A stretch of 64,000 bases of DNA from Ceratodon purpureus. Its lineage: Eukaryota; Streptophyta; Bryopsida; Pseudoditrichales; Ditrichaceae. The stretch spans positions 67,851,692 to 67,915,691 of the forward strand of contig CM026426.1 of assembly GCA_014871385.1 (NCBI GenBank), given 5' to 3'. Shown one piece after another: positions 12,760 through 25,100 of this stretch. Each line of letters opens with the position of its first letter. Position 1 is the first letter of the stretch. Made by a program: the position numbers and the translations under genes. Under the pieces are notes generated by a model. It saw nothing but the letters and a program-made list of their open reading frames with translations. It ran no database searches and had not been told where the DNA came from.

Positions 12760-14679
12760 GACTGACATATTTAGTATAAAGTGCGCTCCGGCGACACAGA
12801 ACTGACTCGTCGAAGGGTTCCGGAGTCTCCCGGGGAACTAGCGAGTTCTTGAGTCATCCGCGTCACAAACGACAAAGGGAGGGCCCACAAAATTCCCCCA
12901 TACGAAACTGATTCTTGACGGTCGAGGCGCTCATTCTGAGTTCGATCGAGCCCTCCGTGCCAGGCTGGACTGCTCTCCGGTGACGTGGAATCCAGCATAT
13001 GCTGACTATGCCCGTCGAGTAACTCAGCTCTCAATTTTACCGTTTGTTGGAGTGGCCGTTGGATTTGGGGCACAATGGACGGTTAGATGGATCTCTCCGA
13101 GGTGTCGAGGTATTTGGGTACTTCGCCGAGGACCTGAATGCTGGCATATGGTGACGACGCGTGTATCGCTTGTATTTGCTGAGAGTATCGTCATTCTGGA
13201 TGAATATTCTCGGATGAAAAATTTCAATAGATTTTCAGTTGCTTCGATGAAATTGTAATTGATGACGTGGACAAATTTTTCACGGCCTATTTCACACTGC
13301 ATTGCGTGGTACAGAAATCTTGTATGATTAATCATTTTTGATTTGTTACAGGTCGGTTATACCCTCCTATAAGCTTTCGAATTTAACTAAAATTCCTGCA
13401 TGATATGAAACATCTGATATACAAAGGTGGAACTCATCCAGACATGACTCTGATCAGGAACGCTGCAGATTCTCCACTTGGATTCCCGAGTCGACTGATG
13501 TCAAAATTTTCAAAAGTGTAGGAACGGCTCTCTCCTCCTCATTCACCGAGTTACTGGATTTGGGTCGGAGCAGGCAATGAAAGGGTGCGAAGACATTCGG
13601 CGATTGTGCTGATGTAAAGGCTTCTCGACAAGTATGAACTTGTATGATGAAGGAGTGCCTCCCGAATTAATTCTGCTCAATACAGAGCACGCAATCATGC
13701 CAATGAGAAAGGGATAACAACATATAAATCAAGGGGGCTTCGAATGGTCACAACAACATCCTACAGAAAGTCCCCAATGATCCGCGAGATAGGTAGCGTA
13801 CAAAAATAAGCGTGTACCATTTACAGTTATATAAATTCTTAAAATGTATTGTAGTTCACAAGGAAGAGCCACGCTATACCTGGCCTGTCTGGCTGTGATC
13901 CACTTCAGCTTTGCCCTGAACGCCTTCATGGCAGGGTGAAAGCACACTACGCTGGGTACACTTTGGGCAGATTTTGGAAGTACTTTTGATGTACATTTTA
14001 GTCCATACGTATGTATAGTACTTTTTTGAGATCCACTGTTCTCAGACCTTATCAGCCACGTGTACGGCTAGGTTGTAACAAAAAATATTTGGACGGTGAA
14101 GATTTTGCTAGAAAGTACCCAAAGTACTTTTGTTTTTGGAAGTACATCCGTGAAGTATTCTTAGTGGCGGCCACATAAATTTTGAAAGTCTAATAAATCA
14201 GCCTATAATAATGATCCGGCTCTTAACCAACATGGGGCATACGTCTAGAAAGCCTTCTACGTAGGAAAATCACAAAAAAATCTTTCATTTTAGGAATTCT
14301 AGGCTGCAAAAAAAAAAAGGCAAAAGGCATCAAAAATTTCCACGGATCTTCAGCTTCTCCTAGATTTTTCAACTGAGGTCCGTAGCCTTTTATGAGTCCC
14401 ATACCCTATTACAATATCACAGCAAAATAGAACATCTACATAATAGAAAATATGTACTTTGTAGAATTTTGGACAATCTGACATACTTTGAAATTTGGGA
14501 AAAGTACTACTTTTGTTACTCCATACAACTTTTTTTGTGATCTTGGAATTTCAATAACAATGCTAGGCAATGTTCCAATTAGACTTTGTAATGGAAAATG
14601 CATTCGCACAGTTTTTTCTTGGAGAAACAAAGTACTTTCTACCGGTCACTTCCAGAAAAGTACTTTTCTGACATACTTT
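12760..14679. other. Gene-poor stretch; AAGTACTTT-rich block near its right end
   Basis: No supported gene. Between about 13970 and 14670 the palindromic word AAGTACTT and close variants recur (for example 13981, 14019, 14110-14135, 14503, 14630, 14657), immediately downstream of bS21m; this may be one or more small MITE-like insertions, but I could not define clean termini. Confidence 0.35.
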
Positions 14680-15504
14680 CTATATAGGCGTAGTGTGCTT
14701 AATCTCGGCAATTCGTTTGTCACGCTCCTTCCTTGCCAACACCTTGAGCTCCGACGGTTTCCTAAAGTATTGTCGCTCTCTTAGCAACTTGATACCGTTA
14801 TCATCCTTCAATCTCCTCTTCATTTTACGAATTGCCCTCTCTAAGTTGTCATTTGTAACCTCTACCATCACATTACGCACTTGCTGGTTGCCAGCACCCA
14901 ACATACTACCATATTGAGAAACCAGGCCTGCCCTCTGTCCCCAAAGGCCTTGGGAAACACCTAAGCTGTGTGTGGCCAGGCACAAAATACTTTTAATTCC
15001 GTATTCTGAGCTTGAGCCACTCTGATTCATGAAGCCCCGGATGACATGATGCACAGCTGAGCTCTTCTCCCCTGCTTAAAACGAAGAAATTCAACTAAAA
15101 AAGAGGTTGAAAGAAAAAACCAAGTAGACTTAAATCAACCTTAAGCCAATGAACAAACCCTCTCACAGCCTAGTATTAAACACAACGTAGACACTAGTCA
15201 CAACCACCTTCATCATCCCATCGTAAAGCAAAATTAACCAACAGCTACATATCATCACATCAATTAAAACCACCAAGTCATACCTTCAAAACCTTCCACA
15301 TTCAAAGACGCAGGGCTCCTATTGAGACGAGAGGCAGCCGTACTCACCACCCTGCGCCTCTGCGCAATGCTCCGCTGTAGTAACCACAACAAACTCACCA
15401 ATCAGGAGGAGAAAAGAACTCCCTGAAAACATGAACCCTTCAAATTCTCTCAAAACCCTAAACCACAAAACCACGAATGCACTCAGTCTCCGCACCAACC
15501 TCAT
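14680..15504 (-). CDS. Mitochondrial ribosomal protein bS21 (nuclear gene, 3 exons)
   Basis: On the minus strand, exons 15504-15475, 15374-15284 and 15071-14680 join in phase to 170 codons ending in TAG. The last exon encodes the bS21 core: MVEVTNDNLERAIRKMKRR, a GIKLLRERQYFRKPSE segment and KVLARKERDKRIAE, matching the bacterial pattern of a short beta strand, two basic helices and the Y-x-K-P-S-E motif. bS21 is a small-subunit protein near the mRNA/anti-Shine-Dalgarno site. The first two exons supply a basic, Ser/Ala-rich, acid-poor leader (RRLSAFRSIAQRRRVVSTAAS), a good mitochondrial targeting signal, though plastid import cannot be excluded. The first donor (GTGGTT) is weak, so exon 1 is the least certain part; exon 3 alone has a Met at codon 16. 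The gene appears intact. Confidence 0.85.
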
Positions 15505-16208
15505 CGCAACTCAAACCCCTGAAAATTAACCCTCTCCCCACACACCCCGCACGCAATCCTTCCCCTCGATTACACGCCACTCGATCCCAAACTTCCAAAA
15601 AACCCTAAGTCCTCCCCATTCCGATCCCAACCCACTCCAACCCAAACCCCTATTGACATGATGATGTACATCCATGAGACTCCCGCTTGCGGTTCAAGAG
15701 AGGCCACACGAACGTCACCTGGAAATGGCCATGAAGAGCGCTGACCCAAACCCCACCCTCCCACTTTCCAACCCCTAAAAACTCGTTTACCGGAACACCA
15801 CGGTGAAACTCACGGCTCTTCCGATGTGGAGTGATCTGCTGATCGGAACTCCTACGTGGATTACTTGAGATTTACTTCGGGAACCAGCAGCAACGTGATT
15901 CGCTGCGCTTGGAAAAGGGCCCACTCGAACCCAAAAGACCGGCATCTAAGTCGAGAAAACCATCGCGAGCAGGGTGGACGAGTCAGAGGCGACACCCTCC
16001 TAGGGATCCGGAGTAACGGGCGACACAGTTGCTAGTAGTGGCTTTCCGATCCTATGGAGGCTTTTTCTCGCCGGTCCTATGACACGCCCTTGCTGAAGCA
16101 TCATCTTTGGTCACACCCACGAGCCGAGCATCCGGGGAATTCGAGATCTTGGCGTCCTTTAGCTACTTCAGCGTAGTTGCATGTGTTGTGATCACAGAGG
16201 CCAACAGA
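15505..16208. other. Upstream region of bS21m
   Basis: Pyrimidine-rich on the plus strand up to about 15780 (purine-rich on the gene strand), probably the bS21m leader and promoter; no clear TATA box. The right arm of the 25-bp inverted repeat lies at 16016-16040. Confidence 0.4.
16016..16040. repeat. 25-bp inverted repeat, right arm
   Basis: Perfect reverse complement of 12735-12759; similarity decays quickly on both sides. Confidence 0.8.
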
Positions 16209-17013
16209 TCAGACGCTAAAGTCCAACATGTCTTGGATCTGCTCGCGGACGCATCGAGGGGTAAGTTTTCGAGGATTGCAAACATGATTTTTCCCCCTAG
16301 TCTTCGCTAGATCTTCTGTGCCCTGTGTCCAATCTACCTTTTTCTTCTTCGCTCCAAGCCTCAGTCCACAAACAAAGGTTGTCCCAAACTTGCCATTGTC
16401 TGGTTGATTGCCGCCGTATATGCGTTGGTACATGTGCGCAATGCATTAGCCGCTTTTGCATCTTCCATAAGCTTGATGGGGTGTCTATTCTCAGCTTTGA
16501 TCACAGGGTATGTAGGCAATAGATCTTCCAGCGGCACTCTCTGATTGTCCTTCAACTTCTTGAACGCTATGCCTTCATCGCACAGCCCCCCGACTTCCTT
16601 GAAAAACGAAAATTCGTAGTGTGTATAGTCGCTACCCAGGAGAAACGGTGCACGGCGGATCAACTCATTTTGGATAATCAGTCTCAATGTGCCAAGGTAA
16701 AATGGATCTCCCTAAACGTTGAAGTTTGAGGTGGTTCCCGGAGTGTCCATGCTGTCGCCAACGTCCGCTTCCTCTTCCGACGCCTCAGTAATTTGGTGAA
16801 AAATGACCTGACAAAAAGGCCCTCTAAGACCGCCCGGGTTAGGTAAACTTGCTGCCCAAAGGCCCCTCTGCTAGTGGCATTATATGCCAAAAATGCTGCC
16901 CGCACAATTAAGAGCACCTCTTGATGGTGTCGGAAAGGAGTTGCGTGACGTGGAGGAGTGCCTAGTGGCGCCAAGGTGGCTGAGGTGTTTGGCGAACCAC
17001 CAACTCCCAGCAT
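16209..17013 (-). pseudogene. Unrecognised minus-strand coding remnants
   Basis: Three open segments in different minus-strand frames (17013-16684, 16687-16361, 16433-16209) overlap end to end, as expected of one gene broken by frameshifts. The middle one (FLLGSDYTHYEFSFFKEVGG, then INQTMASLGQPLF) and the last (GLRLGAKKKKVDWTQG) look protein-like, but I recognise no family. The overlap near 16380 permits either frame. Confidence 0.25.
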
Positions 17014-17965
17014 TTACTGCTTTGTAAAGGGTTTGAAGGAGAGCGGTAATGGAGAGCAACCACTCCATTATCAAATTTAAGGTGATTAATGCCAATGATT
17101 TCGAAAGCTGGCGTTTTGAAGTTTGCTGGCACAACAGTAAGAACATAGGAGCTTGGCAACGCCTATGGTGGTCTCCACCTACGAAAAGCAGTCACAAATT
17201 TGGGTGCTTAAAATTTGAGTGTTGCGGAACGGAGGACACCATAGTGAGGTGGAATTCAAGGGTAATATGGCAAACACAAGGGTGTACGAGGTTTAGAGTG
17301 ACAACTATTTTTCGGCCAGTTTCTCTACAGATGTCCGCGAGCAACAATTACAAATTTGAATAGGAAGCTAATGCAAGGATGTTCTTGTAACTCCTACTAG
17401 GGTGGACTAAAAATATACTGTGAGTGACGTTTTCCCTAAGATAATTTCAGGTCGTGTTCCACAGTCCTAAGTTAGATGATGTTCTTACTTTCCTTTTGCA
17501 ATTACCATGAGTGGCTAAGGTACACGGTTTGGTTGTTGACAACTCTAGAGATTTGGTACTTGGCAATCATAAGAAGGTGAATCTTCATACTTGCAGTCCG
17601 TTCAGAGCCATTGAAAGCTTTAAGCACTACTTCGGATTTCAGGACTGTCAATGGTCGCAAGAGTCTTGCAATTGTGGAATCCCACAATCTACCTTTTATC
17701 ATAGGATCCTACAATATTGTTGTAGATAGGTGGACCCTCCGATCTACAAGGAGGTTTAGTTTAGAGAATGATGTACGGGCACTCTGTGGACTCCTTTAGA
17801 ATTGTAGGATCCTGCAATCTCAAAAGAGTACACATGCTTAAATATTGTGTGCTTCTCTTATTACCACATAGCTAATGCTTTCAAAGAGTAATCGTTGGTT
17901 ACACTCCTTACCAGCTTATTGTTTGGACTCATGTAAAGACCAATGTAGAATTTGGATTACTTGCA
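17014..17965. other. No supported gene
   Basis: Mixed-composition sequence. The words GGATCCTACAAT and GGATCCTGCAAT around 17702-17815 form partial inverted copies; no coding or RNA feature is supported. Confidence 0.35.
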
Positions 17966-18268
17966 GTGTCCCAATCAGCTATTAGTAGGATGAGGAAGGA
18001 GCATTTAAAAAATGTTTTGGTCAAACTTCTTGGGAGTTCCTTTGAAAAGTGCACGAAATGCGACACTCTTCTACAATACATTGACAGATCAATTAAGGAC
18101 TCCAAAGAGTATCTAGCATACGTAAAACAAAAACTGAACCACTACAATCTTCAATTGTCTTGTAGGCTTGTGTACCTCAGTTGGAGGAAGGAGTATGTTA
18201 GAGGGAGGATTTACCAACTAAACCCTAGCCTTCACAATTTCCATCAAAACTCAACAAAACCCAACTGA
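17966..18268 (+). pseudogene. Fragment of a putative transposase-like protein (FxKCxxC...LxxHxxxQ...RxxY pattern)
   Basis: A 100-codon frame contains SSFEKCTKCDTLLQYI, then LNHYNLQLSCRLVYL. The spacing F-x-K-C-x-x-C-x-x-L followed some 25 residues later by L-x-H-x-x-x-Q-x-x-x-R-x-x-Y resembles a paired-cysteine and helix signature I associate with uncharacterised transposon-type proteins of algae and invertebrates. No flanking exons or catalytic residues can be shown, and the C-terminal half loses the pattern. It may belong to the same family as the cysteine-containing region F at the right end of the window; this is a guess. Confidence 0.3.
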
Positions 18269-18920
18269 ACTAAGTTTTCCAAATCCTTATGGAATGCTAG
18301 AAATGTAGAATACAAGTGCAAAACGAGGTCAAAACTGAATAAAATGGGTCAAAACAGCCCCAAAACATGTTACAAAAGATCCTAACAGCTGTCAAACCTC
18401 TCTGACTCTACCTGCTTTAGTGTAAAATGATCACATGAAACCCTAACCGTGCCTCTTAAACCCCCTGAAAATTGGCGGAAATCATCCAGTTGGCTGGTGA
18501 CAGAGTTCATCTAGTCGGTTGTGACAGAGTTCATCCAACCGACTGGATGACTGTCGAGGTCAAGGATGAAAACTGAAAGGGAGCTTAGTTCAACAAAGGA
18601 AAACGGAGATTGGGGAATCTTTGGTTAAGATTATCCACTTTTTCCGGTAGTTTTGTCCTCAGAATGTGGGGGACAATGGAAAGAGTGGAGAAAAATGATA
18701 ACCAGCCTACAAAAGGTAAAAATCCAAGCTAACCAAAATATCAAAAAGAGCTAGCTCTCAAAAAAAATGAGAACTAAAAAACTAAGTTGCAGCCAAAGTC
18801 TCTCGTCGGAAGTGAGATTTGATGAAGTGGCTCAGTCGTTTGGCTGTGCAGAAGTTGGCTCATTGGTGTCTAGCCACGGCTTGAAAGTCGGGTCACGGTC
18901 CTCGAACTCGGACAACCAGG
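18269..18920. other. No supported gene; short direct repeats
   Basis: A phrase GTGACAGAGTTCATC occurs twice around 18499-18535 next to the near-complementary words TAGTCGGTTG and CAACCGACTGG. This may be the 3' terminal part of element D, but I could not find a second LTR copy. Confidence 0.3.
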
Positions 18921-19064
18921 AGCTCACATTCAGGAGCTCACCCGTCTCGCCAGTGTAGCAACCGCCTGCTGTCGACTGCGCTCACATTCAGGAGCTCACA
19001 TTCAGGAGCTCACCCGTCTTGCCAGTGTAGCAGGCGCTTGCTGTCGACTGCGCTTGAGTTGTCG
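18921..19064. repeat. Two-copy tandem duplication, 72-bp period
   Basis: 18921-18992 and 18993-19064 are near-identical; both contain TCAGGAGCTCACCCGTCT, CCAGTGTAGCA and TGTCGACTGCGCT, differing at a few positions. Confidence 0.85.
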
Positions 19065-20428
19065 AGTTGCAATTCGTGTCCTGAGAAGGACAGTCTCGAT
19101 GGCCTGGAGGTTGTGGAGGACACCTTGAAAATCAGATGGCGCTGTAGAGTCGACGGGATCTGCGGTGGGCGAGTCGAAAGTCCCTCCTGTCGAATCTACT
19201 GAATGAAGATGAGATGGTTGGCCGTGTGAAGGTAACGGCCTCAAAGGGCCACTGTGTGCTGGTGCACCGTGGGATGGAGCTGATGGGGTGCTGCCCGGAG
19301 AAGGAAGAGCCGGAGCGACTGCGTCAACCTGTAGTGGTAGTGGTGCTGGTGCTAGCGATGTAGTCCTGATGGATGAAGCCACGCCTGCCTGCGACGGCTA
19401 TGTAGGTAAGGGTCGGTTGTATTTCTGTCATGCATACACGACCAACTCCCACCCAAGACGAGGGGTGTTGACCAGAGGTGCAGACGATGCAGCTGCTGGT
19501 GAGACAAGGTTGGCCTAGGGTGGCATAGCACATGTCGGATGTGTAGGGGGATTAGACGGTGGAGCTTTAAACTCAGTTGGGGTGGGGAACCCAGATGCCA
19601 GATGAGCGGGTCGTATGGGCCACTTGACAAGCTGCACAACAAAATGACGGGTGTGGCTAGAGTTGGGGCAGCAGGCCAAAAGGCAGTGCGAGGCTCCGAA
19701 TCGGAGGATGCGTCATGGTATCGCCGGAGTAGAGGACGGGATCGGAGTGGGTACCTTCAATTAGGCGAAGCGGGGTTGCTTGGGGGAGCGGTCGTCCCTC
19801 GGGTCGGAGTCGACTGAGGTGGAGAGGGGGTCGCGAAGGCTGTTTAGCAGACTCGCTGGCTCTGCTGGTCCAAGTGTCGTTTGGGCTGCCAACGTCGGAT
19901 GAACCTTCCTGAGAATGAGAGGTCAGTTTTGCATCGGCGAGGTCAGCAAAAGCACTGATAGGTGAGTGCAGGCCTTCGCCATTGGTGCGGTCTTGAACTT
20001 GAGAACTGAGGAGGCGTACTGCTGGAGTATGGCTAATGGGAGCCCCTTCATGGCTCCCATCCATGGTATCCATGCTGGAAGTGACTTTCCTGTGGTTCAG
20101 TGACCTCCTCCCGGTCGGGAAACCAGTACGAGAGGATGGCGTCCATCATCGCAGCACTACGAAGTCGGCACTGTTCACCAGGCTGTGAGTGAAGGTAGAT
20201 TAGATGTCGTTGCAGGTTGGCCAGCACCAAATGGAACCAATTGAAGGGCTGATGATGACTCCCGTCCTTCTCTGCGACTAGGATGTGCTCCATGAGATTG
20301 TTACCAACAAATAGATATTGCTGCTTGAACCCGATGGCGTTGCTTAACGCCTGCACACGTACCTGGCTGGCATCTAGCAATGCTGTAACACGGTTGCCAC
20401 CGTGCATGTGGTCCGCCTCCGTCAAGCC
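19002..20428 (-). pseudogene. Element D ORF3, C-terminal part (separated from its N-terminus by element A)
   Basis: The minus-strand frame starting at the element A junction reads GLTEADHMHGGNRV, then FVGNNLMEHI and AILSYWFPDREE. These align with ORF3 of element C (GLTRADHTSDGTRI, ASNELLENI, ALLRNWFPDEEQ). Frames then shift (20073-19657, 19382-19002) into proline/serine-rich and helix-prone sequence, as expected of the variable middle and tail of ORF3. The N-terminal half is at 36500-37030. The two halves come into register across one copy of AAGCC, which shows that element A landed in this gene. Confidence 0.75.
20424..20428. repeat. Target-site duplication of element A, left copy (AAGCC)
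   Basis: AAGCC directly abuts the left edge of element A and recurs at 36495-36499. Confidence 0.95.
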
Positions 20429-22051
20429 TGTAATTGGTAAAATTTACAAATAGTGGTAAGTCACGGGAATAGGTCTTTTCGTTTAGCTTTTAACGTAACT
20501 AAAGGTCATTGTAGTAAGTAAAGAATAATAGAATGCAAAGTATTTCCTTAAAAGAATCTCTTTATAACTCTGATGTCTTAATTACCCCAAGTCACATATC
20601 ACCCAAGTAATCCATACTCTCAATTGGTTCAAGGGTAATGGGAGTTCAATTTGACAAGTACCATCTCTCGGTTTATTGCCATCACTCCCTTCCAAGTTCA
20701 ATTAGACAATGCATTTATTATGCATATGCAAGTTCATTCATTACTAAGTTAGAATCTAGTGTTCAACCTATTTATGCCTATGAATGATGCTTTGGGATAT
20801 GTTATGATAGATTAACTTATCTCAAGCAACTCCTTGCTTGTCTTCATCTTTTTCCTCCCATCCATCGCATTTCAAATAGACATGTAATCACTGTCTACTC
20901 ATTCACATTCAATCACACTCCAAGTCTACCATTCATTACAACTATACTTCTCAATTGTATTACTCAATTACAATGACTGTACTATTGCTCAGTTGAATAC
21001 ATTCAAGTTTTATTATAATGAGAACTAATAATCACTAAGGCTAATCACTCCTTAATAATTAATGTCACTTTTATCCATCAATGTACTCAATCTGTCTTCC
21101 ATAAACTCTAAGTCATTCTCAGTCTTCCATTTCAGACGGCCAATCTAATTTAAAAGACTATCAAGTAATACTTACTTCATTGTTCCAGTACTCACATGGA
21201 ACTCTCATTCTCCATAATTCCCATTTACAACAATGCAATGTCAATTGGACAAACTGTTGTGTTTATTTCCCATAATTTCTATTTTCTATTCACTCAGTAA
21301 CTCTTCCTTCGTTCTGAGTTCAAATAGACAATCTCACCCACTGTTCACTCTGCTCCATCAGCATCTTCAATTTCAATTAGACAGTATCCAGTGAGAGTCA
21401 CCACATTCACTGTAACTCTCACCAACTCTCCACTGTGTCAATTAGACATGGTCCATGCAAGTCAAGTTGACAATGTATGCATGCCCATGGATGCATACTG
21501 AACCACCATCTTGTCCATTTGACCAGTGACAACTAGACATTATGCAGCAAGCAATCTGAATTCAATTGTCAATTAGACAATAGCCAATGTGCTCCAGTGC
21601 TCCATTCTGATTCTACAATTCTGCAGAATAATATACTGTGCATCATATCTACAGTTCAATTTGACAAAGAGCATTGTGAATCAATTATACAGTGAGCTAC
21701 TCAGAGTCAAGTTGACAATCAATTAGACAATGGAATTCTATTTTTATATTTTTTACATAATGTGACTATCACTCACACAGTGTTGTATGGTGTGGTGAAG
21801 TTTTTTCTTTCTTCTTCCTTAATTCCTAGTTATGCCTTAATTTCTAAAAGGTGTGCCTGTACGTAGAGTCAATTTGACAAGTCGTGTCTCTAGGTAGGGT
21901 CATGTCCCCTGAATTCTACACTATGTCCATTTGACTCTCAACCAGATTTCTACAGCCACTATCTCCATGGATGTCAAATTGACATGATAACTTGATCCTA
22001 TTTACACTGATTTTACTAAAAAGGGTTTTTCTTAAAAAAAGTCAGCTCACA
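20429..22051 (-). repeat. Element A 3' LTR
   Basis: 1623 bp, equal in length to the copy at 34872-36494, with TG at one edge and CA at the other. It contains 16 matches to TCHANTDGAC, about one per 100 bp. Confidence 0.95.
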
Positions 22052-22066
22052 TAGCCCCCCTCTTTG
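22052..22066 (-). promoter_or_regulatory. Element A polypurine tract
   Basis: Read on the element strand, AAAGAGGGGGGCTA directly precedes the 3' LTR, the expected plus-strand primer position. Confidence 0.85.
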
Positions 22067-22183
22067 TCTACTTGACTCCCGGCAAGTTTCACAGTTACAG
22101 CATTGTCTAGTAGACTCTATGTCAATTAGACTCAAAAAACATATACAAAGATTGATTTGTACACACACTGTAGCTACTGTCTA

Positions 22184-25100
22184 CTAGAGATGATGACGTC
22201 GGTGGTGATTACGGTGCTGGTCACCGTAATGGCTCTCCTTCTGGATCCGCTGCGCCATGAGCTTGGACACCTCTCTTCTGACTTCATCATCTTTCCGAAG
22301 TAATTCAGTGTTATTGGAATGCTGGAAGGTTAGCCAATTGTGAATGGCTATCTTCCGAGTTCCCCTGAATTCGTTGATGAAGCATCCATTAGACCCGTAT
22401 AGAAAATGAGTCATAGCCATGACTTCCAGCATTCTCCACCAACGACTTGAGTGGTAACTGAGCTTGAGGTTGATCAAGAACTCCGGCCTCCTCTCATCAT
22501 AGCGGTTTACATTCACCACTACCTTAAAATCCTTGCAAATCCGAGCCAAAAACTTGGAGAAGATTGCTGCTCGGAAACACACAGGGTCGGTGTGTGTGTG
22601 GTGAATCTGCCAGAAGCCCTCATAGGCCGTGGCACAATTCAACGCCGTGTCAAATTGACCAGGGATTAGAGGCCAATTATACTCCACCGAGTCAATTAGA
22701 CTGTCTGGAGCCCACTTGAATCTTCTTCTACAGTCGCAGAAATGTCCATTTGTCCTCACAGCCTCAGGAGCCGCATCGGTCCAATTGACATTTACTATCT
22801 CCTTGTAGATCAAATCCCATAACCGCTCCTCCCTTCGAGACAGTCCGTAATCCTCCAGCAGCCACTCAATCGCAGTCCACGTGGGTAGCGGAAAAACCGC
22901 TTCATTGTCAAATAGACTTGCATAATTTCCCAAGTACTTGACTGTCAAGGGGGATCCTGTAACCGGTGTTCGAATAGACAGCCACCCCGGTGCCTTGTAT
23001 GTGGGTGGAAGCAAGGTCAACTCGACTTGAAGATCATGGCTAGTGATGAATAGGTGGTCCTTCTTCAACTCTCTCAAAGTATCCATGATCTGCTGCCTCA
23101 CCTTGTGCATCCCGTAGACATAGTGTGCCGTGGTCAACTCGCCCCTTTGAGCATAAGTTTCCCTCTCCAACACACATGACAACTTGACCAGGATGTTATC
23201 ACGATTATCGAACTCCTTGAGCAGCTCCTCTAAAGTTACTGTCCACTCTTTGAGTTCCTCACTTGGCACCTTCTCCGCAATATCCACCACCTGTCTACTC
23301 GAATCGCCCATCTTCACCAATCTGTAGCTCTCCACCGACATGTCAAGTTGACGTCTCTTCTGTAGCTGTTCTTCTAGAGTGGTGTAGTATAACACCACTC
23401 TTGCTCCCAAATGTCCTATTGGAAGAAACAACTTCTTCTGGTCGGTCAACTGGACATCGCCTCTTGCTATCATCTCACAAATGAGATTCTGGTGATTCGC
23501 ATGTCTACTAGACGCTGCCCATACTACATCAAAATCACCGCTGTCTAATAGACATCCCGTGTCCTTCCCCACCATAGCCAACCAGTTATCCCTTTGCAAC
23601 TCGTATGCATGGAAAAGGGAATAACTTGGTGGTGATGTCAAGTCGACCTTCCAAAGTTCTCCTCTCAACGCCTTGTTCTCCATCCGCGCTTCCTGCAACT
23701 GCTTCTTGCCAATCTCTATAGTACGGTGGTACAATTCGTTGTTGGCCTTCAACGTCGCGTAATCCGGGGGATTGACAACCTTCACCATCGGATTTTTCCT
23801 CAAGCTTTCCAACTCTGCCTTAAGCTTATTCTTCTCATTCCTCTCCTCGGTGCAGAGCTTGGAAATTGCAGTCTTGGCATCATTCACTTGGTCAAATTGA
23901 CGTTGAAGTTCGATGCGGTGTTGCGTCTCATCTTTATACAGCTCTTGAAACGACTTCCCAGTGTCAATCTCAATATCCGCAACGGTGGGCTTGGTCAATT
24001 CTTCATTTAATTCCGCCAAGTTAGCCAACTGTGTATTCAGCCTCCGTATATCTTCCACAGCTAGGTTGTTCTCAATGGTCAAGTTGAACACCGTACGCTC
24101 CAATTCCTTGATCTTCAACCGTAGCTGCGTTTCTCTCACCAATGCATCCTTGAGCTGTGCGGCCACCTCAGCTTGCGTGAGCTGCAACGCTGGTTGCCTT
24201 GCAGGTTCACGACGGTCCACTTGACTGGCTGCTCTTGCTCCTCTTCCCAACCTCGGGTTCAGTTCAAATAGACATTGAGGTAAGGAGTTATCCTCTACTC
24301 TCCTCTTCTTGACCTTGTTCCTTGAAGATGATGGTGTTGAAGCTCTCGGCTCTGGTTCTCTTGTCAAATTGAGCAGATTCGGTAGAGCTCTTGCTGGTCC
24401 AGTTGACACTCCTGCATCTCCCGGGTTTGGCGGCTTAGTCAACTCCGAGAGGTATATAGCACTGTAGAGAGTGATAGGATTCCGCGTGTGTTTCTTGCTA
24501 ATCTCCACCTTGATGTTGTCAAATAGAATATTTCCCCAACTCAATTTGACACCATTCCACCCGTAGATCGCGGCTGCTACTCCTTCCTTTGACATAATCA
24601 GAGGCCCCTTCTCTGCCAGCATAATCCTCTGATTGAAGAAAAGTAGCCACTCCTTCCACATCTCTTTTGTATTTGCCAACTTGTAGCCACTCTGTGTCTT
24701 GGCAGCTCTGTCGAAGATGTTGGTCAAATCGTCCTCTGAAATTCCGCCCACCTCTTCCATCAATAAGTTGTCTCCTTGATGCAACTTCAACATCTTGGAG
24801 ATAGGTGTCGAGTTGAAAGGTACGCTTCTTCCGTCCACCACAGCCATTCCTCTTGAGCCATACTCCGAAGAAGTCAGAAATTGATTGATCCTCCCATCAT
24901 CCTGCTCCTCGAAGACAACCATCACGAAGTCCCAGAGTCCTGCCTTCAAGAAATTCTCCCGATTGGCTTCAAATTGCGGCCATGCCTCCCGGTCAATCTT
25001 CTTCAACTCCAAGTGTTCAATTTGACGTCTTGGTCCACTTGACAGTTCCTGTTGCATTGCATCCGCAAGCACAGGCTTCTTTAACTTCTTGTTCTTCATC

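Noticed and set aside
18921-19064. LTR pair
   Set aside because: The 72-bp copies are directly adjacent and lack TG...CA ends; simple tandem duplication.
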